Assembly: GCF_001858025.1 (NCBI RefSeq)
Contig: NZ_LZQD01000001.1
Span: 62,001-126,000, forward strand
Length of the DNA: 64,000 nucleotides
Reading direction: 5' to 3'
From: Trichormus sp. NMC-1
GTDB lineage: Bacteria; Cyanobacteriota; Cyanobacteriia; Cyanobacteriales; Nostocaceae
Notes under the pieces: generated by a model
Seen by the model: the letters and a program-made list of their open reading frames with translations, nothing else
What the model was told of the DNA's origin: nothing
The model's database searches: none
In this document: piece after piece, positions 17,024 to 25,852 of the stretch
Numbering within the stretch: position 1 is the stretch's first letter
How the letters are laid out: every line of letters starts with the position of its first letter
Program-made: the position numbers and the translations under genes

Positions 17024-19696
17024 GTGAACTATCCTGTCCCATCTTCAGAAATTGACTTAAAGTCAGTATTTCCCTTTGAATTAGATCAATTCCAACAAGA
17101 AGCGATCGCCTCCCTCAATGCTGGACGCTCCGTAGTTGTCTGTGCGCCCACAGGTTCAGGTAAAACATTAATTGGGGAATATGCCATTTATCGCGCCTTG
17201 TCGCGGGGAAAACGGGTATTTTACACCACCCCTCTTAAGGCATTGTCAAATCAAAAATTACGAGACTTTCGCGAAAAATTCGGTTTTGATCAGGTCGGAC
17301 TATTAACTGGTGACGCTTCTATTAACAGAGATGCGCCAATTTTAGTCATGACCACCGAAATCTTCCGTAATATGCTCTATGGCACACCCATAGGACAAAT
17401 TGGCATCTCCTTAGTAGACGTTGAAGCAGTGGTGCTAGATGAATGCCACTACATGAACGATCGCCAACGAGGTACAGTTTGGGAAGAATCCATTATTTAT
17501 TGTCCCCGTGAAGTCCAACTCGTCGCCCTTTCCGCCACAGTTGCCAATAGTGACCAACTCACCGACTGGCTAAATCGCGTTCATGGTCCCACAGACCTGA
17601 TATACTCCGATTTTCGCCCAGTTCCCTTAGAATTTCACTATTGCAATCCCAAAGGGCTGTTTCCCCTACTGAATGAAAGCAACACCAAAATTAACCCCCG
17701 CCTAATTAAGCGTGGTAAAAAAGGACAAGGAGAGCGGGGCAAAGCTGGCAGACCAGAAGCCCCCGGCATCATTTATACCCTCAGTCAACTCCAGCAACGA
17801 GATATGTTGCCAGCCATTTACTTTATCTTCAGCCGCAGAGGATGTGATAAAGCTGTGGAAGAAGTAGGTGATTTATGGCTGGTAAATAACGACGAATCCC
17901 AAATATTACGGCGACAGATTGATGACTTTTTAAGCCGCAATCCCGACGCTGGACGGGCAGGACAAATTAAACCCCTCTACCGAGGCATTGCCGCTCACCA
18001 TGCCGGAATATTGCCAGCATGGAAAGTGTTAGTAGAAGAACTATTTCAACAGGGGCTGATTAAGGTTGTATTTGCCACAGAAACCCTGGCAGCGGGAATA
18101 AATATGCCCGCCCGCACCACAGTTATTTCCACCCTTTCTAAGCGGACTGACAACGGACATCGCTTGTTAAAGGCTTCTGAGTTTTTGCAAATGTCAGGCC
18201 GGGCAGGTCGTCGGGGGATGGATCTCCAAGGTTATGTAGTCACAGTCCAAACTCCCTTTGAAGGAGCTAAAGAAGCAGCGTATTTGGCCACATCCGAAGC
18301 AGATCCTTTAGTTAGCCAGTTTACACCCAGCTACGGCATGGTACTCAACTTACTGCAAACCCACTCCTTAGAGCAAACCAGAGAACTGATCGAACGCAGT
18401 TTTGGTCAGTACATGGCAACTTTGCATTTAAGACCAGAGTACGACGAAATTGCGGAAATACAAGCAGAATTAACGCAAATACAAGATGAATTAGCCGCAA
18501 TTGATGAAAATGAATTGGCGTTATATGAAAAATTGCGCCAACGCCTAAAAGTAGAACGCCATATATTAAAAACCTTACAAGAGCAAGCGCGGGAAGATAG
18601 ACAAGAACAATTGGTGATGATGCTGGATTTTGCAGTGTCTGGGACATTGTTGAGTCTTAAAGACAAAAACATCACAGCAACTTTACCGATGACAGCGGTA
18701 TTAGTTCACAAAGCGCCAAATGCTGGTCAAGCTTCTTACTTCGTATGTTTAGGACAGGATAACCGCTGGTATGTAGTCACAAGTGCAGATGTAGTTGATT
18801 TATATGCCGAATTGCCAAGAGTTGAAGTGTCCCCTGACATCATCCCACCCTCAGAACTGGCGTTAAAACGGGGGCAGTGTGTCCGTGGTCATCAAGAAAC
18901 AGCAGCGATCGCACAAAGCATACCCGATCCTGGCGAATTTATGTATATGCCACAAGAAGTGGTAGAACAACTCAGTCGTGTTAACGCTGTGCAATCGCAA
19001 TTAGAAAACCATCCCTTACATCAATCAGGGAACATAGCCACAATATTTAAACGCAGGGCGCGTTGTGTAGAATTAGAAGCAGAACTAGAAGAGATTCAAG
19101 GGCAAGTAGAACAACAGTCCCAACGACATTGGGAAGAGTTTCTCAATTTAATTCAAATCTTGCAGCACTTTGGTGGTTTAGATAACTTAGTCCCCACACA
19201 ATTAGGACAAATGGCCGCCGCTATTCGGGGCGAAAATGAATTGTGGTTGGGTTTAGTCATCGCTAGTGGTGAATTAAATAATTTAGATCCTCATTATTTA
19301 GCGGCGGCGGCGGCGGCTTTGGTAACAGAAACACCACGCCCCGATAGCAAGGTCAACTTTGGGCTGAGTGAGGATGTAGCCAATGCTTTGAAGAAATTAC
19401 AGGGGATTCGCCGGCAAATTTTCCAACTGCAACGGCGTTACAATGTAGCGCTGCCTATTTGGTTGGAATTTGAGTTAATAGCAATGGTAGAACAGTGGGC
19501 GTTGGGTGTGGAGTGGGTAGAATTATGTGCCAATACCACCTTAGATGAAGGTGATGTAGTCAGAATTTTACGCCGGACATTGGATTTATTATCCCAAATT
19601 CCCCATGTTCCCCATGTTCCAGACTCTTTGCGACGGAATGCTCAACGAGCGATGCAGTTGATTGATCGGTTCCCTGTCAATGAAGCGATGGAGTAA
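17024..19696 (+). CDS. Ski2/Mtr4-like DEAD/DEAH-box RNA helicase
   Basis: 890 residues. Helicase motifs in order: APTGSGKT (41-48, motif I), DECHYMND (~138, motif II as DECH), SATVAN (motif III), TETLAAGINMPA (motif V) and QMSGRAGRRG (~389, motif VI). A long coiled-coil-like segment (~455-540) and the DSHCT C-terminal domain (~700-885) follow. This is the Ski2-like superfamily, whose members unwind RNA for processing or decay; bacterial and chloroplast homologues (HelY, ISE2) are linked to RNA metabolism. The start is GTG, directly after an in-frame TGA at 17021. A charged insert (GKKGQGERGKAG) near 235 is unusual and may be repeat-derived. Confidence 0.9.
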   Translation: MNYPVPSSEIDLKSVFPFELDQFQQEAIASLNAGRSVVVCAPTGSGKTLIGEYAIYRALSRGKRVFYTTPLKALSNQKLRDFREKFGFDQVGLLTGDASINRDAPILVMTTEIFRNMLYGTPIGQIGISLVDVEAVVLDECHYMNDRQRGTVWEESIIYCPREVQLVALSATVANSDQLTDWLNRVHGPTDLIYSDFRPVPLEFHYCNPKGLFPLLNESNTKINPRLIKRGKKGQGERGKAGRPEAPGIIYTLSQLQQRDMLPAIYFIFSRRGCDKAVEEVGDLWLVNNDESQILRRQIDDFLSRNPDAGRAGQIKPLYRGIAAHHAGILPAWKVLVEELFQQGLIKVVFATETLAAGINMPARTTVISTLSKRTDNGHRLLKASEFLQMSGRAGRRGMDLQGYVVTVQTPFEGAKEAAYLATSEADPLVSQFTPSYGMVLNLLQTHSLEQTRELIERSFGQYMATLHLRPEYDEIAEIQAELTQIQDELAAIDENELALYEKLRQRLKVERHILKTLQEQAREDRQEQLVMMLDFAVSGTLLSLKDKNITATLPMTAVLVHKAPNAGQASYFVCLGQDNRWYVVTSADVVDLYAELPRVEVSPDIIPPSELALKRGQCVRGHQETAAIAQSIPDPGEFMYMPQEVVEQLSRVNAVQSQLENHPLHQSGNIATIFKRRARCVELEAELEEIQGQVEQQSQRHWEEFLNLIQILQHFGGLDNLVPTQLGQMAAAIRGENELWLGLVIASGELNNLDPHYLAAAAAALVTETPRPDSKVNFGLSEDVANALKKLQGIRRQIFQLQRRYNVALPIWLEFELIAMVEQWALGVEWVELCANTTLDEGDVVRILRRTLDLLSQIPHVPHVPDSLRRNAQRAMQLIDRFPVNEAME

Positions 19697-19756
19697 GGGT
19701 GACGCGGTGACGCGGTGACACGGGGACGCGGGGAGACGGAGACACGGAGATTCATA

Positions 19757-19862
19757 TACAGCGGTTTCCGCTCTTATGAGGTGCATCTTAGCCCCCTCAT
19801 CGCTTGCTCTTAGTGGGTTGGGGGTGGGGTTCTTGTACCTCATAACACCGGGAAGTGCTGTA
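19757..19862 (+). repeat. 106-bp MITE-like element, copy B
   Basis: Same length and orientation as the copy at 2507-2612, with the same TACAGCGGTTTCCGCTCTTA left end and GGGAAGTGCTGTA right end. It is preceded at 19697-19750 by gacgcggtg-type low-complexity DNA. Confidence 0.7.
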
Positions 19863-19955
19863 AAATTGAGTCCGCATGAAAATCTGTGTTAATTTATACG
19901 ATTTTAAATTCCGACAGTGGTTATACTCATTGCTAAGGTTCTACCTGGGAATTGA

Positions 19956-19982
19956 TGAAGTGGCCAAGCCACTTCATTTTTA
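19956..19982 (+). terminator. Intrinsic terminator
   Basis: Perfect 9-bp stem TGAAGTGGC / GCCACTTCA with a 3-nt loop, followed on the plus strand by a T-run. It would end helicase-side transcripts before the convergent Rieske gene. Confidence 0.75.
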
Positions 19983-20001
19983 TGGGCAGAATGTCGAATT
20001 T

Positions 20002-21114
20002 TCAATCATTTACTAGCTCATCGCGCCATTTTTCGCGGTTTTCGCGTTTTTCTACATCTCGCACCTCACCATCACGCGCTCGCTCTAAATTTCCCATTGC
20101 CCAACTTTCCCACTTTAGGCTTTTTTGTCTTTCCAAGTGGTTGATAAATTGTATGATCGACTGGTCAGGCTGAATAGGTGTTTTTAAATTAAACTGAATT
20201 GTCTGGAAAATTTTGCTGTCATTTTTAATGAAGTAGTGAGTTAAAATTTCAGTTAGCCACAGCACAAATCGATTATACATTTTACCAAAAATAGTTGTGC
20301 GTTTCTTAGTCAGAAAAATCGCCTGACCTTCTGCTTTTCCATTTTCTATAAGACGTAAAGTAAACATAATATAGAAATGCAAAAAGTCTGGGCCAAATGT
20401 CACCATTCCAGTCGTACCATACCAATAACAAAGACTGTAAATAACAGGATTTTTATAGAAGGGACGAATCAGTTTAATCAAAAAATAATCTTCGCCATCT
20501 TGTGCAACGTTACTGAAAGTAATCGCATTCTCATTCAGTTCCTGCTTATCAAAAATCAATTCTGATACCTGCTTGTGAACTGTATTAAAATGTTGAGTAT
20601 CGATAGCATTAACCATTACAACATTAGGGTGACAGTTCGTGATAAAACGCGCTCCAAAACTACTATCACACTCCTCAATTTCTAACTCTGAAATAAAAGG
20701 TAAAGGTTGTTGCGGTGTTTCTCCAGTCCAAACCCAAATCATGCCATATTTTTCGGCAGTAGGCCAAGTTTTGGCTTTGATATTAATCGGCTCATCCAAA
20801 CAAGGAACATCAACACAGAATCCTTCTGAATCGTATTTCCAATGATGAAAAAAACATCGCAATTCATTACCCTCAACCTTACCTTCAGCCAGATGAGCGC
20901 CCATGTGTGGACAGTAAGCATCAAAAATAACTGCTCGTTTATCTTGACCACGATAAATTACTAATTCTCTCCCTAAAACTGTTACAGATTTTACTTCATA
21001 AACCCGTAATTTTCGAGAGGGTATTACCCAATACCACCCCTCAATAAAACGTTCTGGGTTATTGAAAGTTTTAAGTTTCCGGGGGTAGTTAACATTCTCA
21101 GCGTTGACGTTCAT
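20002..21114 (-). CDS. Rieske [2Fe-2S] oxygenase, aromatic-ring-hydroxylating type
   Basis: 370 residues. The N-terminal Rieske domain (~25-135) has the cluster motif CPHMGAH...CFFHHW (CxH-x(n)-CxxH). The C-terminal region carries the mononuclear iron site candidate NAIDTQHFNTVHK (D-x2-H-x4-H pattern). This is the architecture of oxygenase alpha subunits, including pheophorbide/chlorophyllide-like and sterol/lipid oxygenases. Substrate is unknown. Partner reductase genes are not adjacent, so it likely uses ferredoxin. The last ~40 residues are highly charged (ARDGEVRDVEKRENREK), coded by repeat-like DNA. The gene is transcribed alone. Confidence 0.85.
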   Translation of the reverse strand: MNVNAENVNYPRKLKTFNNPERFIEGWYWVIPSRKLRVYEVKSVTVLGRELVIYRGQDKRAVIFDAYCPHMGAHLAEGKVEGNELRCFFHHWKYDSEGFCVDVPCLDEPINIKAKTWPTAEKYGMIWVWTGETPQQPLPFISELEIEECDSSFGARFITNCHPNVVMVNAIDTQHFNTVHKQVSELIFDKQELNENAITFSNVAQDGEDYFLIKLIRPFYKNPVIYSLCYWYGTTGMVTFGPDFLHFYIMFTLRLIENGKAEGQAIFLTKKRTTIFGKMYNRFVLWLTEILTHYFIKNDSKIFQTIQFNLKTPIQPDQSIIQFINHLERQKSLKWESWAMGNLERARDGEVRDVEKRENREKWRDELVND

Positions 21115-21598
21115 TTTTATAGTTTAACTTGCCGTGAAGCGGTTAATCTAGAACTATCATGGCAAGCTAATAAAAACAGTTATTTTCAGTACTAAGCTAA
21201 AACCTAAGATGTCGGGTGTGTGAAGACCAAAGTCCTGAAAACACGGTAGACTTAGGATGATGGTGGTGCAATACTGTTCGGTTAAGCTAAAAACATTAAA
21301 TCAGGTAGGTTGGGTTGACGTTAGGAAACCCAACATTTACGGACTTTTGTTGGGTTGCGCTGTCGCTTAACCCAACCTACAAAAACTCTTAACCGACAAG
21401 TATTGAATGGTGGTGTACTTTCTAAGCTAATACCATTTTTGATTTTGGATTTTAGATTGTGAAACATAGATAGGTAATGGTTTGGCGCTATCCATCTGTC
21501 ACAATTATTTTGCCAAATGGTATAATTGATTCTACAAATATTTTGTATTTAATTAATTTGACCTACTTAATAATGACAATAATTGGGGAAAATCAGTT
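21115..21598. repeat. Intergenic region with GTAGGTTGGGTT palindromic element (21305-21380)
   Basis: Inverted ends GTAGGTTGGGTT (21305-21316) and AACCCAACCTAC (21369-21380) enclose inner cccaac/gttggg arms. A shorter relative lies near 39755-39786. Upstream of the MerR gene is a perfect dyad TACAAA-TAT-TTTGTA (21533-21547), a possible operator, but with no independent support. Confidence 0.6.
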
Positions 21599-22012
21599 AT
21601 GTTAACTCAAGATAAACAACTACTTTTAATTGGTCAGGTAACAGAACTCAGTGGAATTTCCATCCGGACAATTCGCTATTATGAAAGTTTAGATTTAATT
21701 CAAGCATCAGCACGCACTGAAGGAGGTTTTCGTCAGTTTTCCTTAGATGTCCTGACTCGTTTAGATTTCATTAAAAGAGCGCAACATCTGGGTTTAAGTT
21801 TGGAAGAAATTCGAGACATTCTTCAGGTGTATGATCAAGGAGAAACACCTTGTCGTGAGATTCAAGAAAAGTTGCAAGAAAAGCTATTTAAAATAGACCA
21901 CCAAATTGAACAGTTGTTAACTTTACGCGAAGAGATTCAAGGATTACTTTCAGGCTGGCAAAATAGGGAAGAACAAACACAGGAAAATATTTGTCCTATT
22001 ATTCAGAAATAA
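21599..22012 (+). CDS. MerR-family metal-responsive regulator
   Basis: 137 residues. Winged helix-turn-helix (~9-78: LLIGQVTELSGISIRTIRYYESLDLIQASARTEGGFRQF), dimerisation helix (~85-120), and a C-terminal tail with Cys at the GETPCREI loop and in NICPIIQK. Cysteines at these two places are typical of metal-sensing MerR proteins (CueR/ZntR/CadR types). It is divergent from, and next to, the copper ATPase operon, so copper or another soft metal is the likely signal. Two dyads of the MerR class (25725-25756 and 29662-29693) lie in the promoters of the two DUF305 genes and are its probable targets. Confidence 0.85.
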   Translation: MLTQDKQLLLIGQVTELSGISIRTIRYYESLDLIQASARTEGGFRQFSLDVLTRLDFIKRAQHLGLSLEEIRDILQVYDQGETPCREIQEKLQEKLFKIDHQIEQLLTLREEIQGLLSGWQNREEQTQENICPIIQK

Positions 22013-22148
22013 AGTTTAATGTGGTGACCTTTTTTAAATTAAAAGTTAAAAATTAAAAATTAAAAATTTAAGATTAGTAATAATTTTTAATTAATTTTGG
22101 ATGCAAGCCCCCACTGATCGCAATTTTTAATTAATAATTTTTAATTGG

Positions 22149-22181
22149 AGCGTTCGCGCAGCGTCTCGTAGAGAAGCGACT
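22149..22181 (+). repeat. GCGTTCGCGCAGCGTCTCG dispersed repeat
   Basis: The string gcgttcgcgcagcgtctcg followed by tagagaag is a very common Nostocales intergenic repeat. It is preceded by AT-rich aaaattaaaaatt reiterations (22036-22070) that separate the MerR gene from the convergent metal operon. Confidence 0.6.
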
Positions 22182-22187
22182 TGACTT

Positions 22188-22430
22188 CTATTCGTTATTA
22201 GTCAACTTAGTTGGTGATACTTTTGATTTACTATAAATAAACCACCATAACTCGATGCCAATTAAGGCTAAACCACCGACTGTAACAGCAACTTTCAAGC
22301 TTAATGGTTGCTCAATTCTGTGAAATTTGCTAGTTTTCATAGAGTGGTCATCTGGCATTTCTGCTACTGCACTTGATGTCAGGAGTAATAAACCAATAAG
22401 ACTTGCAAAAAGAGTTTTTTGACTCAACAT
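22188..22430 (-). CDS. Small membrane protein co-transcribed with copA
   Basis: 80 residues. A cleavable-looking signal peptide (LFASLIGLLLLTSSAVA) precedes a short Met/His stretch (EMPDDHSMKTSKFH). One membrane segment (KVAVTVGGLALIGIELWWFIYSK) and a polar tail follow. The ATG is immediately after the copA stop, so it is the last gene of the DUF305-atx1-copA operon. The membrane segment resembles the N-terminal helix of COG4633 plastocyanin-domain proteins that accompany copper ATPases, but the cupredoxin part is absent here. Function unknown; an accessory of the ATPase is plausible. Confidence 0.65.
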   Translation of the reverse strand: MLSQKTLFASLIGLLLLTSSAVAEMPDDHSMKTSKFHRIEQPLSLKVAVTVGGLALIGIELWWFIYSKSKVSPTKLTNNE

Positions 22431-24695
22431 TTACTTAACTCCTGGTTGAAAGTTACGCAATCTTAAGGCATTAGTGACGACAGAAACGGAAGAAAAGGCC
22501 ATTGCAGCACCAGCAATAATGGGATTAAGCAACCAACCAAAAATAGGGTAGAGAATACCCGCAGCAATAGGAATGCCAATAATGTTATAAATAAAAGCAA
22601 AGAAGAGATTTTGCTGAATATTGTTGATAGTAGCGCGGCTGAGTTTTATGGCGGTGACAATGCCTTGCAAGTCTCCAGAAATCAGGGTAATATCACTAGC
22701 AGCGATCGCAATATCTGTTCCTGTGCCAATCGCAATCCCTACATCTGCTTGTGCTAAAGCTGGGGCATCATTGATACCATCCCCTACCATAGCGACAATT
22801 TGAGATTTGGAATTCTGGATTTGGGATTGTAAAGATTGAATAATAGCGGCTTTTTGGTCTGGACGGACTTGGGCAAAAACCTGGGTGATACCAACTTGAA
22901 GTGCGATCGCATCCGCAGTTTGCTGATTGTCTCCAGTTAACATTACCACTTCTAAACCTAAATTTTGCAGTGCTTTGACTGCCTGTGCTGAGGAAGGTTT
23001 CAGGGCATCACTAATAGCCATTATTCCTTGTAATGCACCATCAACAGCTATGAAAATCACTGTTTTTCCAGCCGATTCCCAACCCAATTGATACTGCTGT
23101 AGAGAATCTGGATTAATTCCTATTTCTGTTAACCAGCGTTGTGTACCGATTTGCACCAGATGGTCATTGACAACTCCTTGTACACCACTACCAGCAATAG
23201 CCAGAAAATTATTAACCGTTGCTAAACTCACTTCTTGGGATTTGGCATATTGTACCACCGCCTCTGCCAAAGGATGCTCAGAATTTCTTTCTACAGTTGC
23301 GGCTAACTGTAATAATGCCAGTTCATTACTATTTGCTGTGCCATGAACAGTGACAAAATCAGTAACTGTGGGTTTACCTTGAGTTAAAGTCCCGGTTTTA
23401 TCTAAGACAATAATTTTGATTTTGTGGGCTAACTCCAAACTTTCAGCACCTTTAATTAAAATACCATTTTCCGCACCAATACCAGTTCCCACCATCACAG
23501 AAGTAGGAGTAGCTAAACCCAAAGCACAGGGACAGGCGATAATCAAAACACCCACCGTTGTCATAGTCGCGAGGGTGAGATTACCCATGATATTAAACCA
23601 AATCACAAAAGTTGTAATTGCGATCGCTATCACAGCCGGCACAAACCAACCTGTTACCTGATCTGCTAAACGTTGAATAGGTGCTTTTGAACCCTGCGCT
23701 TCTTGCACCAATTTGACAATTTGTGCTAAAAATGTATCTTTTCCTACCCTTGTTGCCCTAAACTTAAAACTACCAGTTTTATTGATTGTCGCCCCAATCA
23801 CCTCATCTCCTGGCTGTTTCTTTCTTGGTAAACTTTCACCTGTAACCATTGCCTCATCTACCGTTGAAGCACCTTCAATCACTTCACCATCTACGGGAAT
23901 CTTTTCCCCAGGACGCACCACAATCACATCATGAATTCTCACCTCAGCAATGGAGATATCCATTTCTACATCATTGCGAATCACTCTAGCAGTTTTCGCT
24001 TGTAGTCCCATCAGTTTGCGAATTGCTTCCGAAGTTTGTCCCCTAGCGCGACTTTCCAAAAATCGCCCTAACAAAATTAAAGTGACAACCATTGCTGCAA
24101 CTTCATAATAAACATGAGGTTCTAAACCTTGGGTAATCAACAACCCAGGGAACAGCGTTACCACCAGAGAATATAAATAAGCCGTACCCGTCCCCAAAGC
24201 AATCAAAGTATCCATAGTTGCAGTATGGTGTTTGAGAGACTTCCAACCATTGCGGAAAAAAGACCAACCACACCAAAATTCAACCGGTGTCGTCAACACC
24301 AACTGTAACCAAGGATGATGTAAAAAGCTGGGAATAAAAGGCAAATTTAACCCCGTCATCATCGGTAAAGAACCGAAAAACAGGAAAATGCTAATTACAC
24401 CTCCAGTCTTCAACTTGAGAACGAGTTCCTGTTGTTCTGCTAACCTACTCGCTGTTTCTGTATCATCTTCGCCTTGTTCTTCTGACAGCGAAAAAGACGA
24501 ATAACCCGCAGCCTCAATAGCAGCTTGGATGTTCTCTAAATTTGTCTGTTTGGGATCATAATTAATACTAGCTTGCTCTGCACCAAAATTAACATTACAA
24601 TCAATCACCCCAGAAACCGACAAAATCGCCTGTTCCACATTATTAGCGCAAGCAGCGCAACTCATACCTCGAAGTTTGAGAGTGAGATTATCCAT
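22431..24695 (-). CDS. copA: Copper-translocating P1B-type ATPase
   Basis: 754 residues. One N-terminal heavy-metal domain with GMSCAAC (10-16), transmembrane helices, the actuator TGES loop, the CPC metal-transport motif ([13 protein letters not shown]), the phosphorylation site DKTGTLT, the SEHPLAEA nucleotide-binding HP motif, and [13 protein letters not shown]. This is the Cu(I)-type P1B-1 family (CopA/PacS/CtaA). In cyanobacteria such pumps export copper or feed it to thylakoid plastocyanin; which one cannot be decided here. The neighbours (Atx1-like chaperone, DUF305 protein, MerR regulator) point to copper handling. Confidence 0.93.
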   Translation of the reverse strand: MDNLTLKLRGMSCAACANNVEQAILSVSGVIDCNVNFGAEQASINYDPKQTNLENIQAAIEAAGYSSFSLSEEQGEDDTETASRLAEQQELVLKLKTGGVISIFLFFGSLPMMTGLNLPFIPSFLHHPWLQLVLTTPVEFWCGWSFFRNGWKSLKHHTATMDTLIALGTGTAYLYSLVVTLFPGLLITQGLEPHVYYEVAAMVVTLILLGRFLESRARGQTSEAIRKLMGLQAKTARVIRNDVEMDISIAEVRIHDVIVVRPGEKIPVDGEVIEGASTVDEAMVTGESLPRKKQPGDEVIGATINKTGSFKFRATRVGKDTFLAQIVKLVQEAQGSKAPIQRLADQVTGWFVPAVIAIAITTFVIWFNIMGNLTLATMTTVGVLIIACPCALGLATPTSVMVGTGIGAENGILIKGAESLELAHKIKIIVLDKTGTLTQGKPTVTDFVTVHGTANSNELALLQLAATVERNSEHPLAEAVVQYAKSQEVSLATVNNFLAIAGSGVQGVVNDHLVQIGTQRWLTEIGINPDSLQQYQLGWESAGKTVIFIAVDGALQGIMAISDALKPSSAQAVKALQNLGLEVVMLTGDNQQTADAIALQVGITQVFAQVRPDQKAAIIQSLQSQIQNSKSQIVAMVGDGINDAPALAQADVGIAIGTGTDIAIAASDITLISGDLQGIVTAIKLSRATINNIQQNLFFAFIYNIIGIPIAAGILYPIFGWLLNPIIAGAAMAFSSVSVVTNALRLRNFQPGVK

Positions 24696-24716
24696 ATTGG
24701 TAAGTTAAATTTTTCA

Positions 24717-24772
24717 GCCGCAGATAAATGCAAACAATTTATCTGTGTTCGTCTGCGTGTATCTGCGGTTTT
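24717..24772. repeat. Imperfect palindrome CCGCAGATA...TATCTGCGG
   Basis: A hairpin-forming repeat with outer arms ccgcagata/tatctgcgg and inner ataaat/atttat, between atx1 and copA. It resembles the widespread accgcagat...tctgcgg cyanobacterial repeats. It could modulate the atx1:copA mRNA ratio, as an mRNA hairpin, but that is inference. Confidence 0.55.
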
Positions 24773-24797
24773 TTTAGAAAATTGACTCAGCACCGTA

Positions 24798-24992
24798 TTA
24801 AGCAGGAGGATACCCAGCCGCCACCAAAGCTTCCTTAATTGTTGTTTCTGAAGCTTGAGTATCTACACTGACCAGCTTAGTTTTTGGGTCAGCATCTATG
24901 TTAGCGTTAGCATCTACAGCCTTTAGGGCATTAGTGATATTGGTTGCACAAGTCGAACAAGCCATTCCGGGAACTGTAAGTTGGAGTGTCAT
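24798..24992 (-). CDS. Atx1-like copper chaperone (heavy-metal-associated domain)
   Basis: About 64 residues from the internal ATG at 24992 (MTLQLTVPGMACSTC); an upstream in-frame ATG would add six residues (25010). The single ferredoxin-like HMA domain has the metal motif MACSTC. Cyanobacterial Atx1 (64 residues in Synechocystis) hands Cu(I) to CtaA/PacS. It lies between the DUF305 gene (11 bp) and copA in one operon, which fits delivery of copper to the ATPase. Confidence 0.9.
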   Translation of the reverse strand: MTLQLTVPGMACSTCATNITNALKAVDANANIDADPKTKLVSVDTQASETTIKEALVAAGYPPA

Positions 24993-25020
24993 AGGTTGAA
25001 AGAATCTCATGAAAAACTAA

Positions 25021-25617
25021 TTAAGATGAAGCTTTAGACAACTGCTCTAATTGCTGAATTTGAGCGGTTTGCGTTTTGATGATATCTTGAGCTAGATCGC
25101 GGAGTTGTTTGTGAGTAGCACTGTTTATGGCTTTCTGTGCCATGATCACAGACATTTGCTGGTGGTGAGTCATCCGTTGCACAAATGCTTTGTCAAAGTC
25201 GGGGGAATTTTGCAAAGATTCCATATTCATCATTTCAGCCATTCCCTGATCTTTGCCATGCTGCATTCCCATACAATTCATAGTAGTAGCGGGAACTTCT
25301 GTGCCATACAACTGTTTGTTCAAGGCTTTCAGTTGCTCAATTTCTTTGGTTTGATCAGATTTTATCGTTCCAGCCAATGTTTTAATTTCTGGATTTGTAG
25401 CTTTTTGTACAGCCAAATCCGCCATTTCTATAGTTTTCTGGTCATGATGAATCATCATGGCGATGAAACGCTGATCTTCCCACTTCTGCGTCATAGTTTT
25501 AGTCACTCCAGCAGGAGAAGATGGTGACTGGTGGTGCTGTTGTGCTAGGGCGCTGTAGGTTGTGGATAAAGCGACAATTAATCCGACAAACCCATAATTT
25601 ACTAATTTGTTAAACAT
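25021..25617 (-). CDS. DUF305 periplasmic protein, first gene of the copper operon
   Basis: 198 residues. Signal peptide (~1-25, ending YSALAQQ), then a DUF305 ferritin-like helical domain with the repeated MIHHDQKTIEMADLAVQ...MTHHQQMSVIMAQKAI pattern. Conserved HH pairs and Met-rich helices suggest metal binding in the periplasm. It is followed closely by atx1 and copA. A MerR-type promoter lies upstream. Family function is not established; association with copper resistance is frequent. Confidence 0.85.
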   Translation of the reverse strand: MFNKLVNYGFVGLIVALSTTYSALAQQHHQSPSSPAGVTKTMTQKWEDQRFIAMMIHHDQKTIEMADLAVQKATNPEIKTLAGTIKSDQTKEIEQLKALNKQLYGTEVPATTMNCMGMQHGKDQGMAEMMNMESLQNSPDFDKAFVQRMTHHQQMSVIMAQKAINSATHKQLRDLAQDIIKTQTAQIQQLEQLSKASS

Positions 25618-25724
25618 ACTGTTGCTCCTTTCGCTTCCTATGGAAGGTTGAGGGCATTTCCGCCAAAAATCAGTACATGGTATTGTCTTGTTACCAATTT
25701 TCGGCTGAGAGTCCTGTTAAATTT

Positions 25725-25756
25725 ATCCTAAACCCTCTAGTGGGATAGAGAGTCTA
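25725..25756 (-). promoter_or_regulatory. MerR-type promoter/operator of the DUF305-atx1-copA operon
   Basis: Read on the minus strand: TAGACT, a 20-bp spacer, TAGGAT. The spacer holds the dyad ACTCTCTA...TAGAGGGT. A 19-20-bp spacer with the dyad inside is the hallmark of promoters untwisted by MerR proteins, and this dyad resembles PbrR/CadR-type operators. A leader of ~100 nt follows. Confidence 0.65.
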
Positions 25757-25807
25757 GAGGAGATTTACAAATCTTGATAATTTTATGAATAAGACGCGGA
25801 GCGTATC

Positions 25808-25852
25808 ACCGCGTCAGCTTTAATGATTAGTATTCAGCCGGACAGGATATCA
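25808..25852 (+). repeat. Dispersed TAATGATNAGTATT box
   Basis: Contains gcgtcagctttaatgattag then tattcagccggacaggatat. Related boxes at 44611-44660, 48111-48160 and 50069-50118 share the order cgtcag, taatgataagtatt, ggaca, gatata. It abuts the ycf66 stop codon. Confidence 0.55.
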
